NCBI GenBank assembly: GCA_024760525.1 | Contig: CP060499.1 | Location: 62,001 to 126,000, forward strand | Length of the DNA stretch: 64,000 nt | Source of the DNA: Nitrospira sp. | GTDB lineage: Bacteria > Nitrospirota > Nitrospiria > Nitrospirales > Nitrospiraceae | Reading direction: 5' to 3' | Part shown: positions 9,651-17,323 of the stretch, piece by piece | Position numbering within the stretch: position 1 is the stretch's first letter | How the letters are laid out: every line of letters begins with the position of its first letter | Position numbers and translations under genes: made by a program | The notes under the pieces: model-generated | Seen by the model: only the letters and a program-made list of their open reading frames with translations | Database searches by the model: none | Told to the model about the DNA's origin: nothing

Positions 9651-9884
9651 TTATCTATCGAATGCATCGACGATCTGTTTCGCCTCCTTCCAGGCTGCCG
9701 ATTTGGCCTCCTGACGGGACGAGAAGGTGCCATCAACGTGCCCTTCCTGGCATCCATAGCAGCTTTGTCTGAATTCAATAATGGTATAGGAACATTGCCA
9801 GGTTCCGTCAGTCTGACAGATCGGATCCAATTTGATCCTCCGTCGTTTATATTTCAGCATGGACGTTCTCCAGTCTTCTGCCAT
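9651..9884 (-). CDS. Small hypothetical protein
   Basis: A 77-residue basic protein on the minus strand. Its C-terminus is helical and reads SRQEAKSAAWKEAKQIVDAF. The start was placed at the ATG before AEDWRTS; an inner ATG (before LKYKRRR) has a better GGAG ribosome site and is an alternative. The N-terminal RRRIKLDP...DGTW and the C-terminal EAxxAAxxxAxxIxDxF pattern recur in the broken gene just to its right (10109-10622), which suggests a tandem family of related small proteins. No function is recognised. Confidence 0.4.
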   Translation of the reverse strand: MAEDWRTSMLKYKRRRIKLDPICQTDGTWQCSYTIIEFRQSCYGCQEGHVDGTFSSRQEAKSAAWKEAKQIVDAFDR

Positions 9885-10108
9885 TCTCCGCCTCGGACTC
9901 AGCTTCGTGTGAACGCATTGTGGCATAAGCGCGCATGTACGTGACTTATCCTACACAAAATAGTGTACTGGTATCAACTAGTAGTGCGCTGTGTTTCGGA
10001 CAAGAACTTTGCAAGGTGCCATCTGACATATTGGAACTCAGCCTGTGAACGCAGGATTCACACGCAAAGCCCAAGACCGTTGACGCGATCTTGTTGTCCG
10101 GGTGAGTA

Positions 10109-10622
10109 TCAGGTAGTGGGTTTGAATGAATCGATGATGCGCTGTGCGGCTTTCCTCGCAGCAATCACGGCCTCGGCAAGTGTCGGAAGGATCCCCTCAG
10201 GATATCTCTCCTCGTATCGCGTGAACCACTCTATAGACTCACTTTGAGTAATCTTAACTTTCAGCATCACATCTTTGTCGACTTGCCCGTCAGGTTCAAT
10301 CTTGGTCCGATCGACATCGTAATACGGTTGAATGATCTGCAGTTATCACTCTCGTTGGTGATGATGTCGGTCAGACTTCGGTGCATTTGGTTGAACGCCG
10401 CTTGATCGAGATGTGCCACCATCACAAACGATCGATCATGCCTGTCTAATCGAATCCGATGGTCGGGGAAGTTGGTCTTCGGATAGGTCCGCCGCGTGAA
10501 GTGCCGCCAAACCAGACCGCCGACACAACCACTTTTTGGAATCCCGTGATCGTAATTCTGAGCTGGGATGAAGGAGTCGACAAGGAGCTGTTACGCAAGT
10601 AGATCATGTTTTCATCACTCAT
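10109..10622 (-). pseudogene. Decayed paralogue of the small hypothetical protein family
   Basis: Read on the minus strand from an ATG at 10622, protein-like sequence continues through three frames. The first frame runs to GGTSRGG and then hits a stop. A second carries RLDRHDRSFVMVAHLDQAAF. A third runs from about 10345 to a TGA at 10109-10111 and ends in AEAVIAARKAAQRIIDSF. The last part resembles the end of the intact neighbour at 9651-9884 (EAxxAA...IxDxF) and also shows an Arg-x-Lys-Ile...Asp-Gly pattern. Two frameshifts are needed to join it, so I call it a pseudogene; two unrelated short genes remain possible. Confidence 0.4.
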
Positions 10623-10793
10623 TTGAATTTTTCATACTATCCATACCAAAGCGGTACTAAGTCGGTTAGTTGTCCCCGCCTATCGAGGGGATATCTACGT
10701 ACAAATTCAACATGTATACACGCACATACAGTCTAACATTAGAATTGGTTTACGAGAGCCAAACTGATTTTCAGGCAAGAAGTGAGAGGGCAA

Positions 10794-12074
10794 ATGAAGC
10801 AAGTTGCGGCGGACATGCCCATTCAGCTCATCAGTATTGAGAGACGGCCCCATCATCAGACCGAACCAGCTACGTCATGCAAGGTACCCGCTTCCGGGAG
10901 CTTGCCGATGACGAGGCGACACAAGTACCGAATGATTGCGTTGGCGCTTGTGCACGCCTATATCGCCTTCCATATGATTGCCTGGCACATCTTCGGGATA
11001 GAGATCTGGGGCAAGACTGCGATGATGGGGGTCCCTTCGCTTGCGAAGGGGACCATCAATGCTGCCTCGATCATGGTGTTGCTGATCCTAGGATCAATTT
11101 TGATTTTTGGACGTGGATTTTGCGGGTGGGTCTGCCACATGCGTGGTGCGATCGAATTTGCAGATTGGGTTCTTGTCAAGCTGAAGATCCCTCGCTATCA
11201 GAAAATAAGGGACAAGAATTTGCTCATCAATACTCCCCATCGCTGGTTGCTGAGAATCGGAGCCCTATTTGTGCTCTTATTGCCCGTCATTATTTTGGTC
11301 CATAACACCGGGTTTCAGTCGAAAGTGAGCCCGATGGCCCCTCCACCTCTCGCTGATCTGCCGGGCTATGAAGGAAAGGCTTTTGCGAAAACCGCCTGGT
11401 TCAACCTTGATATCAACCCAACCTGGCACGATTTCTTTATCGCGTTCGGCTTGGCCATGTTCATTCAATTCACCATGAGTATCGTTCTCAACCTTCGCTA
11501 CGGGCAGGGAGCGTTTTGCCGGGTACTCTGCCCCTATGTCACCCTTATGGTTCCCCTCATGAATCGGTCTCCTTTTCAAGCGAAGATTACCCGTGTGGCT
11601 CAGTGTATAGGGTGCCGGGACTGTAGTAATGCCTGCCCACAGGGAATCGATGTGAGTAGGGAAATTTGGCATTTTGATGGAAAAGTCACGAACCTCGAAT
11701 GCATCAAGTGCTATGCCTGCATCGATGCGTGTGATGACAATGTGTTGAGAGATACCTCACTGCCGGCCGTTCCCCAAACGGATCGGCTAAAACCGTACGA
11801 AAAGCGTCCCTGGCAGCAGGAGGTGGTGCGAAAAGATGGGCTGCTCAGCAATAGCCGGCACATGCAGGTGTTCGAGCCACTCGGTCCGGTGGCCGATTTT
11901 TCATCGCTTCTCGTCGCCTTGGTGTGCGGCGGCATCACTTCACGGTTTGGGGGATTTTGGTTTTATCCGGGCGCCATTCTGTCTTTCATCGCGTTTCGAG
12001 AATGTTGCCTGTATCTAACGAAATGGTCCTCTGAGATCAAGCAGAGGTCGGCAGTCGTGCCTGGCAAGGGGTGA
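10794..12074 (+). CDS. CcoG/NapH-like 4Fe-4S membrane protein
   Basis: A 426-residue polytopic membrane protein with about five spans. Two membrane-embedded cysteine motifs (GFCGWVC and AFCRVLCP) are followed by a pair of ferredoxin-type clusters: CIGCRDCSNACP and CIKCYACIDAC. Two further hydrophobic segments sit at the C-terminus. This layout matches the NapH/NosR/CcoG group, which passes electrons from the quinone pool or helps reduce copper during cytochrome oxidase maturation. The choice among these subfamilies is uncertain. The ATG at 10794 has a GAGAGGG ribosome site; an overlapping GTG at 10782 is an alternative. It is followed by the DUF5989 gene 35 bp later, probably one transcript. 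The context gives no oxidase or nitrate reductase partner. Confidence 0.75.
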   Translation: MKQVAADMPIQLISIERRPHHQTEPATSCKVPASGSLPMTRRHKYRMIALALVHAYIAFHMIAWHIFGIEIWGKTAMMGVPSLAKGTINAASIMVLLILGSILIFGRGFCGWVCHMRGAIEFADWVLVKLKIPRYQKIRDKNLLINTPHRWLLRIGALFVLLLPVIILVHNTGFQSKVSPMAPPPLADLPGYEGKAFAKTAWFNLDINPTWHDFFIAFGLAMFIQFTMSIVLNLRYGQGAFCRVLCPYVTLMVPLMNRSPFQAKITRVAQCIGCRDCSNACPQGIDVSREIWHFDGKVTNLECIKCYACIDACDDNVLRDTSLPAVPQTDRLKPYEKRPWQQEVVRKDGLLSNSRHMQVFEPLGPVADFSSLLVALVCGGITSRFGGFWFYPGAILSFIAFRECCLYLTKWSSEIKQRSAVVPGKG

Positions 12075-12109
12075 GTTTGGTTTAGGTAAAGAAAGAAAGG
12101 AAGGAATAC

Positions 12110-12289
12110 ATGGCTACGGACTCTCGAACAAAGGCATACCTGGGAACGGTCGGAGAGTTTATCGACTTCATCGGTGAAAGCAAATCTTACTGGCTGGCGC
12201 CCGTCATCTTTGCTCTGTTGCTACTGGCAGCATTAGGTTTCTTTCTTGAAGGAAGCGTACTTGCACCGGCGATTTACTCAATTTTCTAG
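12110..12289 (+). CDS. DUF5989-type small membrane protein
   Basis: A 59-residue protein not listed as a long frame but clearly coding. It has an N-terminal amphipathic part (LGTVGEFIDFIGESKSYW), one strong membrane segment (LAPVIFALLLLAALGFF) and the ending EGSVLAPAIYSIF. The order FL-x-W-x-LPI-TM-x-GSxLAPFIYxLF is characteristic of the DUF5989 family, usually found beside SxtJ and SGNH-like envelope polysaccharide genes. The ATG at 12110 has an AAAGGAAGGA ribosome site. An SGNH-like protein is encoded about 800 bp further on, partly fitting that context, with an IS remnant in between. Function unknown. Confidence 0.75.
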   Translation: MATDSRTKAYLGTVGEFIDFIGESKSYWLAPVIFALLLLAALGFFLEGSVLAPAIYSIF

Positions 12290-12410
12290 TCCAATGGGAT
12301 CTAGTTCGTTCGATCGCGTCAGTCCAAGCCTGAGTCCGTCGCGATTTGGGTTGTTGTAAACAAACAGAGTGGGGAGCATCTGGCAATTATTGTACGTGTT
12401 GGAGCGGCCG

Positions 12411-12722
12411 ATGTTGGAAGTTCAGAACGTTCAGCATAATCTAGCGAGAATAAGAATGCGCTGCCGCTTGTTTTGGGCGACGTTGGTTGGCGGTTTTTTG
12501 CTCGCAATCGTGCTCATCCCCATCAACTATGCTGCAGCAAAGGTAGTGGGGTTTGTGTGGGTCATCTTGAGCATCGCTACGTGGATGTCTCCAATGATGA
12601 ATCATTGCCCTAGCTGTTACAAAGCGATCTATGAAGGATGGTTTCCCACCGGTCTAATCGTCATTAAGTGCGAGAATTGCGGCGTTAACCTCGGCGAAAC
12701 GCAGAGGGAAGAGCAGGCATAG
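12411..12722 (+). CDS. Small membrane protein with zinc-ribbon-like tail
   Basis: A 103-residue protein with two close membrane segments (about residues 21-63), then a C-terminal CPSCYKAIYEGW...KCENCG, a CxxC...CxxC zinc-ribbon pair. The start at 12411 is supported by the position of the amphipathic N-terminus; an upstream in-frame ATG at 12369 lacks a clear ribosome site. No family was recognised. It is immediately followed by the remains of an insertion sequence on the other strand. Confidence 0.5.
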   Translation: MLEVQNVQHNLARIRMRCRLFWATLVGGFLLAIVLIPINYAAAKVVGFVWVILSIATWMSPMMNHCPSCYKAIYEGWFPTGLIVIKCENCGVNLGETQREEQA

Positions 12723-13030
12723 GCTGTTAGTGCCGCCCGGTAATGTCCGATTAAAAAGGAAAGAGATTCAGTTGGGTGCTGTTGTTGTCGTGTTCGGAAA
12801 TGGGGTCGCTGCGCGTGGAGTGTTTGCTCAAACGGCATCTCGAACAATGTGACAGACCGAATTTGTAGCAACGTGTAGAGCGGTGTGTCCAGGGCAGGGC
12901 ACTTCTTGACAATAGCGATGAGGACATAGACCGACACGGGGATCCAGATCTGCGACTGCAACGCGTTGTCCGACGTGCCGAGGAACTTCTGATACGAAGA
13001 TGCTGCTTGATCCACCTGGAATCCCATGAA
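12723..13030 (-). mobile_element. IS4-type transposase remnant (C-terminal fragment, frameshifted)
   Basis: On the minus strand, bases 13030 to about 12825 encode QIWIPVSVYVLIAIVKK...LYTLLQIRSVTLFE, the typical C-terminal end of IS4-family DDE transposases. The frame then shifts and continues as ...NNSTQLNLFPF with a stop at 12751, which is also the usual last stretch of that family. The N-terminal two-thirds, including the catalytic DDE part, is missing. The bases after the stop (CGGACATTACCGG) may be the inner side of the terminal inverted repeat. The remnant abuts the next gene and may have replaced its original 5' end. Confidence 0.75.
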
Positions 13031-13094
13031 ATACACAGCCGGTCGAGAGACACGGTATCGCTGTCAGCAGTTTGCAACTCAGGCTGGTGACAGG

Positions 13095-14507
13095 GTGACC
13101 AAGGGCCGCCCTCTTCTACTCCTACTCATAAGCCTTTTCCTTGGGGAGATATCGATTCTCGTTATGGTCATAGCAATGGACGTGAATAGCCATCGTAGCC
13201 TGACCATGTTCCTCGATACCCAATCGGGCAGGATATTTATTGCAGCTGCTGGCACGTTTGGCCTAGCCGCGGTCGGAATCATTCACCAGTACGTCGCTAG
13301 TCGTAGCGCAAACTCCCGAAGCTTCTCGATGACACTAGGCATGAACCTTTTCATGATTTTTCTTATTGTGCTTTCAGGCGAGATAGTCGTTCGGCTCGGC
13401 ACAAACAGTTCCAAAGAGGGCGAGCGGTGGCGATCGAGAGTGCTAATGCCGAAGGTTTGGGAGCAGGTCGCGTCGTCTTACAGACAGCTCGTCGATCAGT
13501 CAGCCGGTCGATTAACCTACCTTGTCTATGACGATCTTATGGGGTGGACGATCGGACCGAACAGGCGAAACGCGAGCGGCACCTACTATTCCAGTTTGGA
13601 AGGGATCCGTGCCCCGCATGAAGGCGTGTCATACGTCAAATCGACGGAGAAGACCAGAATCGCGCTGGTAGGAGACTCTTATACCTTCGCAGAAGATGTC
13701 GCATTCGAAGATTCGTGGGGATACCAACTTGAAAAGGAACTTGGCGCAGACTTCGAGGTCTTAAACTTCGGAGTCGGTGGATATGGAGTCGATCAAGCCT
13801 ATTTGCGGTACGAGAAGGATGTCCGCCGGTGGAATCCAAAGATCGTGATCTTGGGCTTCCCCTCTTCAAATGTCGAACGGAGCATGATTTTTTATCATCC
13901 TCTCACATCGCAATGGTGGGACTTTCCGTTTTCTAAACCTCGGTTCGTCTTACGAGATGGGAAGTTGCAGACACTGAATGTCCCTCCTCTCACCCCTCAG
14001 GAACTTTTTTCCCGACGATCGATTGCGGAGGTGCCATTTTTGGAGTATGACCGGGGGTATAGGCCGGCCGAATGGCAACCCAGCGTCCTGCACTGGTCCT
14101 ACCTCGCTCGAGCGGTGATGACTCTGTTTCCTCCTGGAACAATCGAAGGCCCCGAGGTTTCTGATGCCGCATTGATATCAGTTAACGGCGCAATCTTGCG
14201 GACCTTTGTGCAATCTGTAAGATCTGCGGGGTCGATCCCAATTGTCCAGTTCTTTCCGCAAAGCGAGGAAGAATTTGCTGGGCGGACACAGATGGGGCTC
14301 AAAGTGTTGCAAGAGGCGGGCATTGACTATACTGATCTCACGCCTTGCTTGAAAACTATAGCCCCGGCTGATCGGTTTGCTCCGAAGCACTACACTCATT
14401 ATTCGGTGCAAAGCAATACGCGGGTTGCATGGTGCTTGGTTCCTATAGTTCGGGAAGCCCTTACAACTCCCCTCCGTGCAGCACCCCAGTCATCTTCACT
14501 GAAGTAA
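13095..14507 (+). CDS. SGNH-like (AlgX/GDSL-type) membrane-anchored protein
   Basis: About 470 residues. Three hydrophobic segments open the protein (roughly 5-25, 45-65, 80-100). A large extracytoplasmic domain follows with block I ALVGDSYTFAEDV, block II LNFGVGGYGVDQ, block III-like ILGFPSSNVER and a final HYTHYSVQSN in which His is a candidate catalytic residue. SGNH proteins of this layout often act on surface polysaccharides as O-acetyl esterases or transferases. The start is uncertain: the longest frame begins at 13026 inside the IS remnant, and the GTG at 13095 was preferred because it leads straight into the first membrane segment. A hairpin between this gene and the convergent PilZ gene may serve as terminator for both. 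Confidence 0.65.
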   Translation: MTKGRPLLLLLISLFLGEISILVMVIAMDVNSHRSLTMFLDTQSGRIFIAAAGTFGLAAVGIIHQYVASRSANSRSFSMTLGMNLFMIFLIVLSGEIVVRLGTNSSKEGERWRSRVLMPKVWEQVASSYRQLVDQSAGRLTYLVYDDLMGWTIGPNRRNASGTYYSSLEGIRAPHEGVSYVKSTEKTRIALVGDSYTFAEDVAFEDSWGYQLEKELGADFEVLNFGVGGYGVDQAYLRYEKDVRRWNPKIVILGFPSSNVERSMIFYHPLTSQWWDFPFSKPRFVLRDGKLQTLNVPPLTPQELFSRRSIAEVPFLEYDRGYRPAEWQPSVLHWSYLARAVMTLFPPGTIEGPEVSDAALISVNGAILRTFVQSVRSAGSIPIVQFFPQSEEEFAGRTQMGLKVLQEAGIDYTDLTPCLKTIAPADRFAPKHYTHYSVQSNTRVAWCLVPIVREALTTPLRAAPQSSSLK

Positions 14508-14519
14508 TCTCCTCGTATT

Positions 14520-14550
14520 CTCAGCACACTGTGTTCTCGGGAGTGCTGAG
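14520..14550. terminator. Candidate terminator hairpin between convergent genes
   Basis: CTCAGCAC (14520-14527) pairs perfectly with GTGCTGAG (14543-14550), with a 15-base loop. It sits 13 bp after the SGNH gene and 49 bp after the end of the convergent PilZ gene. A TTCTTTG follows on the plus strand, which is a weak U tract. Confidence 0.4.
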
Positions 14551-14598
14551 GCAGGTTCTTTGATGCGCATAGCGCTGCGTGGTCGCGCAGCGGCCTAC

Positions 14599-15240
14599 CT
14601 AATTGTCGGCAATGAGATCCCGGCCGGTCCGTTCCCGAGCGGCTCTTATGGCGAGCATCGAGCGAAGGATCCGATGCACCTCGTGCCAAATCTTTTCCGG
14701 CAAGCCCTCGGAGGCCGTGTGACCCTCGTTCTCCTGAACATCCGAGTCGCACTGCCACCGAGCTTCGGAAGGAATGTCTATCACAGGGGGTTGAATGGCA
14801 AGAAATCGCTGCAGGACATCCTCAATGCGTGGAACTGAAGGCTGTGTCTCGCTACGGAGCACCTTTTCTGTGGCGTGACAAGAGATCCCGTGATCGTCTT
14901 CTCGTGAGATCCACATGAGCCCGAGCTTCTGCCGAAGAAACTCGGCAACCCATGCATGGTCGTTGGGCGGCATCTCGTGGGCTTCAATCGCAAAGTCATG
15001 ATCGGTCACCCAGAGCACGGTCGCCCGTTGGACGCGAAGGGGTGTTGATTTTTCGGGAACCGAAACCTGCAGGGTTAGCTGCATACCGGGTGTAACAGGC
15101 ATCGATCCCGCGATTCTCCAGCCCCTGGAGGTCAGATCCAAGACGGTCCCTTCTGCGAGAAACTCGTCACTTCCATACAAGACCGACCAACTGACCGGAA
15201 ACCGACTATGGCGCCGTATGGGGTTCTTCCTGTTCGTCAT
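14599..15240 (-). CDS. PilZ-domain protein
   Basis: A 213-residue protein. Residues 5-100 have the PilZ pattern: an N-terminal basic RRHSRFPVSW that provides the RxxxR c-di-GMP contact, then a strand-rich part with LDLTSRGWRI in place of the usual D/NxSxxG. The C-terminal half is helical and not recognised. PilZ domains sense cyclic di-GMP. The start at 15240 was chosen because RRxxR must lie near the N-terminus. The longer frame to 15327 adds 29 residues without support. Gene stands alone. Confidence 0.65.
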   Translation of the reverse strand: MTNRKNPIRRHSRFPVSWSVLYGSDEFLAEGTVLDLTSRGWRIAGSMPVTPGMQLTLQVSVPEKSTPLRVQRATVLWVTDHDFAIEAHEMPPNDHAWVAEFLRQKLGLMWISREDDHGISCHATEKVLRSETQPSVPRIEDVLQRFLAIQPPVIDIPSEARWQCDSDVQENEGHTASEGLPEKIWHEVHRILRSMLAIRAARERTGRDLIADN

Positions 15241-15458
15241 TGATGCTCCTTCCGCCTTTGCAAATCCCAATAGACAAAAGGTAGCCGGAAGCTCGGTCGA
15301 GCGCCTTCCTCGAACTAGGTACCTCAAAAGGGGGGTCGTCTGAAGAATTGATTCGGGCAGGCTAGGGGCCCTTAAGGTCTTCCTGTGGGCGAGCTGAGGA
15401 CTAACAGGTTACGGGGTACAACAACGTTCAGGTGATCACCCGAATCAACATCACACGA

Positions 15459-15689
15459 TCAGGACTTCGGTTGCCGCATCCGTTTGATCGAGCAGTAAAG
15501 CCCATAGCCTTGGGCCACCATCCCAGTCACGAGTAATCCAAGTGCCGTCGGAAGCCAATGTGAGGCAGGGTGATCGAGTCCGTACATGCCGAAGACGAAC
15601 CCAAGTGCAATGGCAATGATTCCGACTGATCGCGCGATGACGCCTTTCAGCCACCAATTGTGTGTTGCCAGGGTTTCGAGAGGCGCCAT
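15459..15689 (-). CDS. Small two-span membrane protein (YgaP/DUF2892-like)
   Basis: A 76-residue protein with two membrane segments, VIARSVGIIAIALGFVFGMYG and LPTALGLLVTGMVAQGYGLY. They resemble small inner-membrane proteins that follow rhodanese domains, though no rhodanese is attached. The ATG is at 15689. An overlapping frame (15451-15906) is arginine-rich and non-protein-like and was rejected. No operon partner; function not known. Confidence 0.5.
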   Translation of the reverse strand: MAPLETLATHNWWLKGVIARSVGIIAIALGFVFGMYGLDHPASHWLPTALGLLVTGMVAQGYGLYCSIKRMRQPKS

Positions 15690-15950
15690 GCGTCAAGTCT
15701 ACATCCACGTTGAAGGACAGTTCAATCGCACCCATGTGGACAGCAGTGTCCGCATCAATACCTTGTATGTGACGGGGGCTACAATTTCTTCGGCTGCTCC
15801 GCCTGCATATCCGTGTACCAATGGCCCATCTCAGCCATGAGGGATTTCGTGACGTATACCGCGGACACCTTGTGTTATCTTGGAGGACTCTGGCAGTGAG
15901 ACACACGATTCACTGACTGATCCTTGGCTACGTAGGACTATGGGGAGGTC

Positions 15951-16259
15951 ATGAAGCTCACACGGTCGGCCGTCGAGCGTTTAAAGGCGTTGATTCTTGA
16001 TCATCCGGAGGATCCCATCGTCCGTGTGCAGGTGAAGGACGTGGACGACCAACGGCTGGCATTCAGCATCACGCTGGAGGATCGGGTGCTACCCGACGAC
16101 GAAGCGCAGAGCGTCGACGGCTTGACCGTGGCGATCCCCGTTGCCAGCGCCATGCGCATGAGCGGCATCACCATGGATTACCAGGACCCTGGCGGCTTCA
16201 AGTTCCTCCACACCGATGATCCGAATGATCTCCGCCTCGATCTCATCAATTTGAACTGA
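15951..16259 (+). CDS. A-type Fe-S carrier (HesB/IscA) homologue without cysteines
   Basis: A 102-residue protein whose whole length follows the HesB/IscA/ErpA pattern. It opens with LTRSAVERLKALI, then VRVQVKDVD in the place of the first conserved Cys strand, DDEAQSVDGLTVAIP, SGITMDYQ and GGFKFLHTDDPND. A-type carriers bind an iron-sulfur cluster with one Cys plus a CxC pair; this protein contains no cysteine at all, so it cannot do that chemistry in the usual way. The ATG at 15951 has a GGGGAGG ribosome site. It lies alone, 128 bp before a membrane-protein gene. Function may be regulatory or structural. Confidence 0.65.
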   Translation: MKLTRSAVERLKALILDHPEDPIVRVQVKDVDDQRLAFSITLEDRVLPDDEAQSVDGLTVAIPVASAMRMSGITMDYQDPGGFKFLHTDDPNDLRLDLINLN

Positions 16260-16387
16260 TTCCATCAGTTTCTATGCATCCATTCGTGACGAATCTCTCT
16301 CCTCACGCATTGCACCGTCCTTCGAATCCCTTCTAGAATACTGATCTTGAAACGTGCCGGTTCTTTCGGTGTTCCGGATCGTGAACG

Positions 16388-17173
16388 ATGCCGTCCAACG
16401 ACGATCACAAGACCGCCGCTCGTGCAGGTGCTCGCCGCATTATCGAGCAGGCGCCAAAAGTATTGGCCGGTTTGTTTGGCATTAGCGGTGTGGCGTATCT
16501 TTCGGGTTCGATGTATACGAGATCATACTTTTCAGAATTTGGAGCCTCGTGGATATTGGATGAGGTTCCGGCGGCGATCTACTTCAGTCAAAGCTGGATT
16601 CCGTTGCTGCTGATTCTCCTCTTCGGATACCTTGCCACCACGAACCTGGCCTTGATCGAAAGCCAAGGCGATCTGACAGCGACCAAACGATTCAAGGTCT
16701 CAGTCACGGTCGTCCAGTATGGTCCATGGGTCTTGGGCGGGGTCATGGCGATCACCACACTGCTGACCACACTTGGTTACATTACCCCGGCAATCGTCCT
16801 GTCGGTCGTGGCTGTCACCTTTATTCTCTTGTTGTTTAGCTCGGCACTCGAACTCCTCGTCGTGCAGTACAGCCAAGCCGACAAGGGTATTGATCCATTA
16901 ATGGCATATCTCTCGCTCGTCGTGATTGCCGCCGGTTTGTATGTGGTTCCTACGCAGCTGGGGATGAACTGGGCCCGCGTCGATAAACAACCGTCATCCG
17001 CTCTACTCAACGTGTATCTTCGCGGTGATGAAAGAACGGAGTACAAACTTCTTTTCTCGGTCGGTGAGCGGTTGTATATCTTCCCCACCAGCTATGAGGG
17101 GAAATATCCTCCGGTCAAGCCCGCGGCAGCGGCCAATGTCACATTCCTCCCACTTGAGAGTAAATCCGACTGA
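16388..17173 (+). CDS. Multi-pass membrane protein, unknown function
   Basis: A 261-residue protein. The N-terminal 25 residues are basic (a possible DNA- or phospholipid-contacting tail), then about five membrane segments lie between residues 28 and 190. A C-terminal soluble domain of about 70 residues has the feel of a small beta domain (LLNVYLRGDERTEYKLLFSVGERLYIFP). No family motif was recognised. The start is an ATG at 16388 in a context without a strong ribosome site. It precedes the NtrC-type regulator by about 150 bp and may be an unrelated unit. Confidence 0.55.
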   Translation: MPSNDDHKTAARAGARRIIEQAPKVLAGLFGISGVAYLSGSMYTRSYFSEFGASWILDEVPAAIYFSQSWIPLLLILLFGYLATTNLALIESQGDLTATKRFKVSVTVVQYGPWVLGGVMAITTLLTTLGYITPAIVLSVVAVTFILLLFSSALELLVVQYSQADKGIDPLMAYLSLVVIAAGLYVVPTQLGMNWARVDKQPSSALLNVYLRGDERTEYKLLFSVGERLYIFPTSYEGKYPPVKPAAAANVTFLPLESKSD

Positions 17174-17219
17174 ATTCATACGCAGCGGCTAGCTTAGCTA
17201 AAACTTCCAACTATTCAAT

Positions 17220-17235
17220 TGGTCCTGCACTTGCA
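17220..17235 (+). promoter_or_regulatory. Possible sigma-54 promoter before the NtrC-type regulator
   Basis: TGGTCC, five bases, then TTGCA: the GG and GC are separated by exactly ten bases (GG 17221-17222, GC 17233-17234). The -12 part is perfect; in the -24 part, CAC is replaced by TCC. It would start transcription near 17246, about 78 bp before the regulator gene, allowing sigma-54-dependent autoregulation. Read by eye and only moderately strong. Confidence 0.35.
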
Positions 17236-17323
17236 CGTATTTGGCTTCCAGCGTTAAACAGGCTCAAATTGATGCAGAATGCATCAGGCGCTGTGGCATT
17301 TTGGGACAGAGAGGGGAGTCGGT

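Noticed and set aside
14560..14838. 92-codon plus-strand frame opposite the PilZ gene
   Set aside because: Low-complexity shadow of the PilZ gene without ribosome site.
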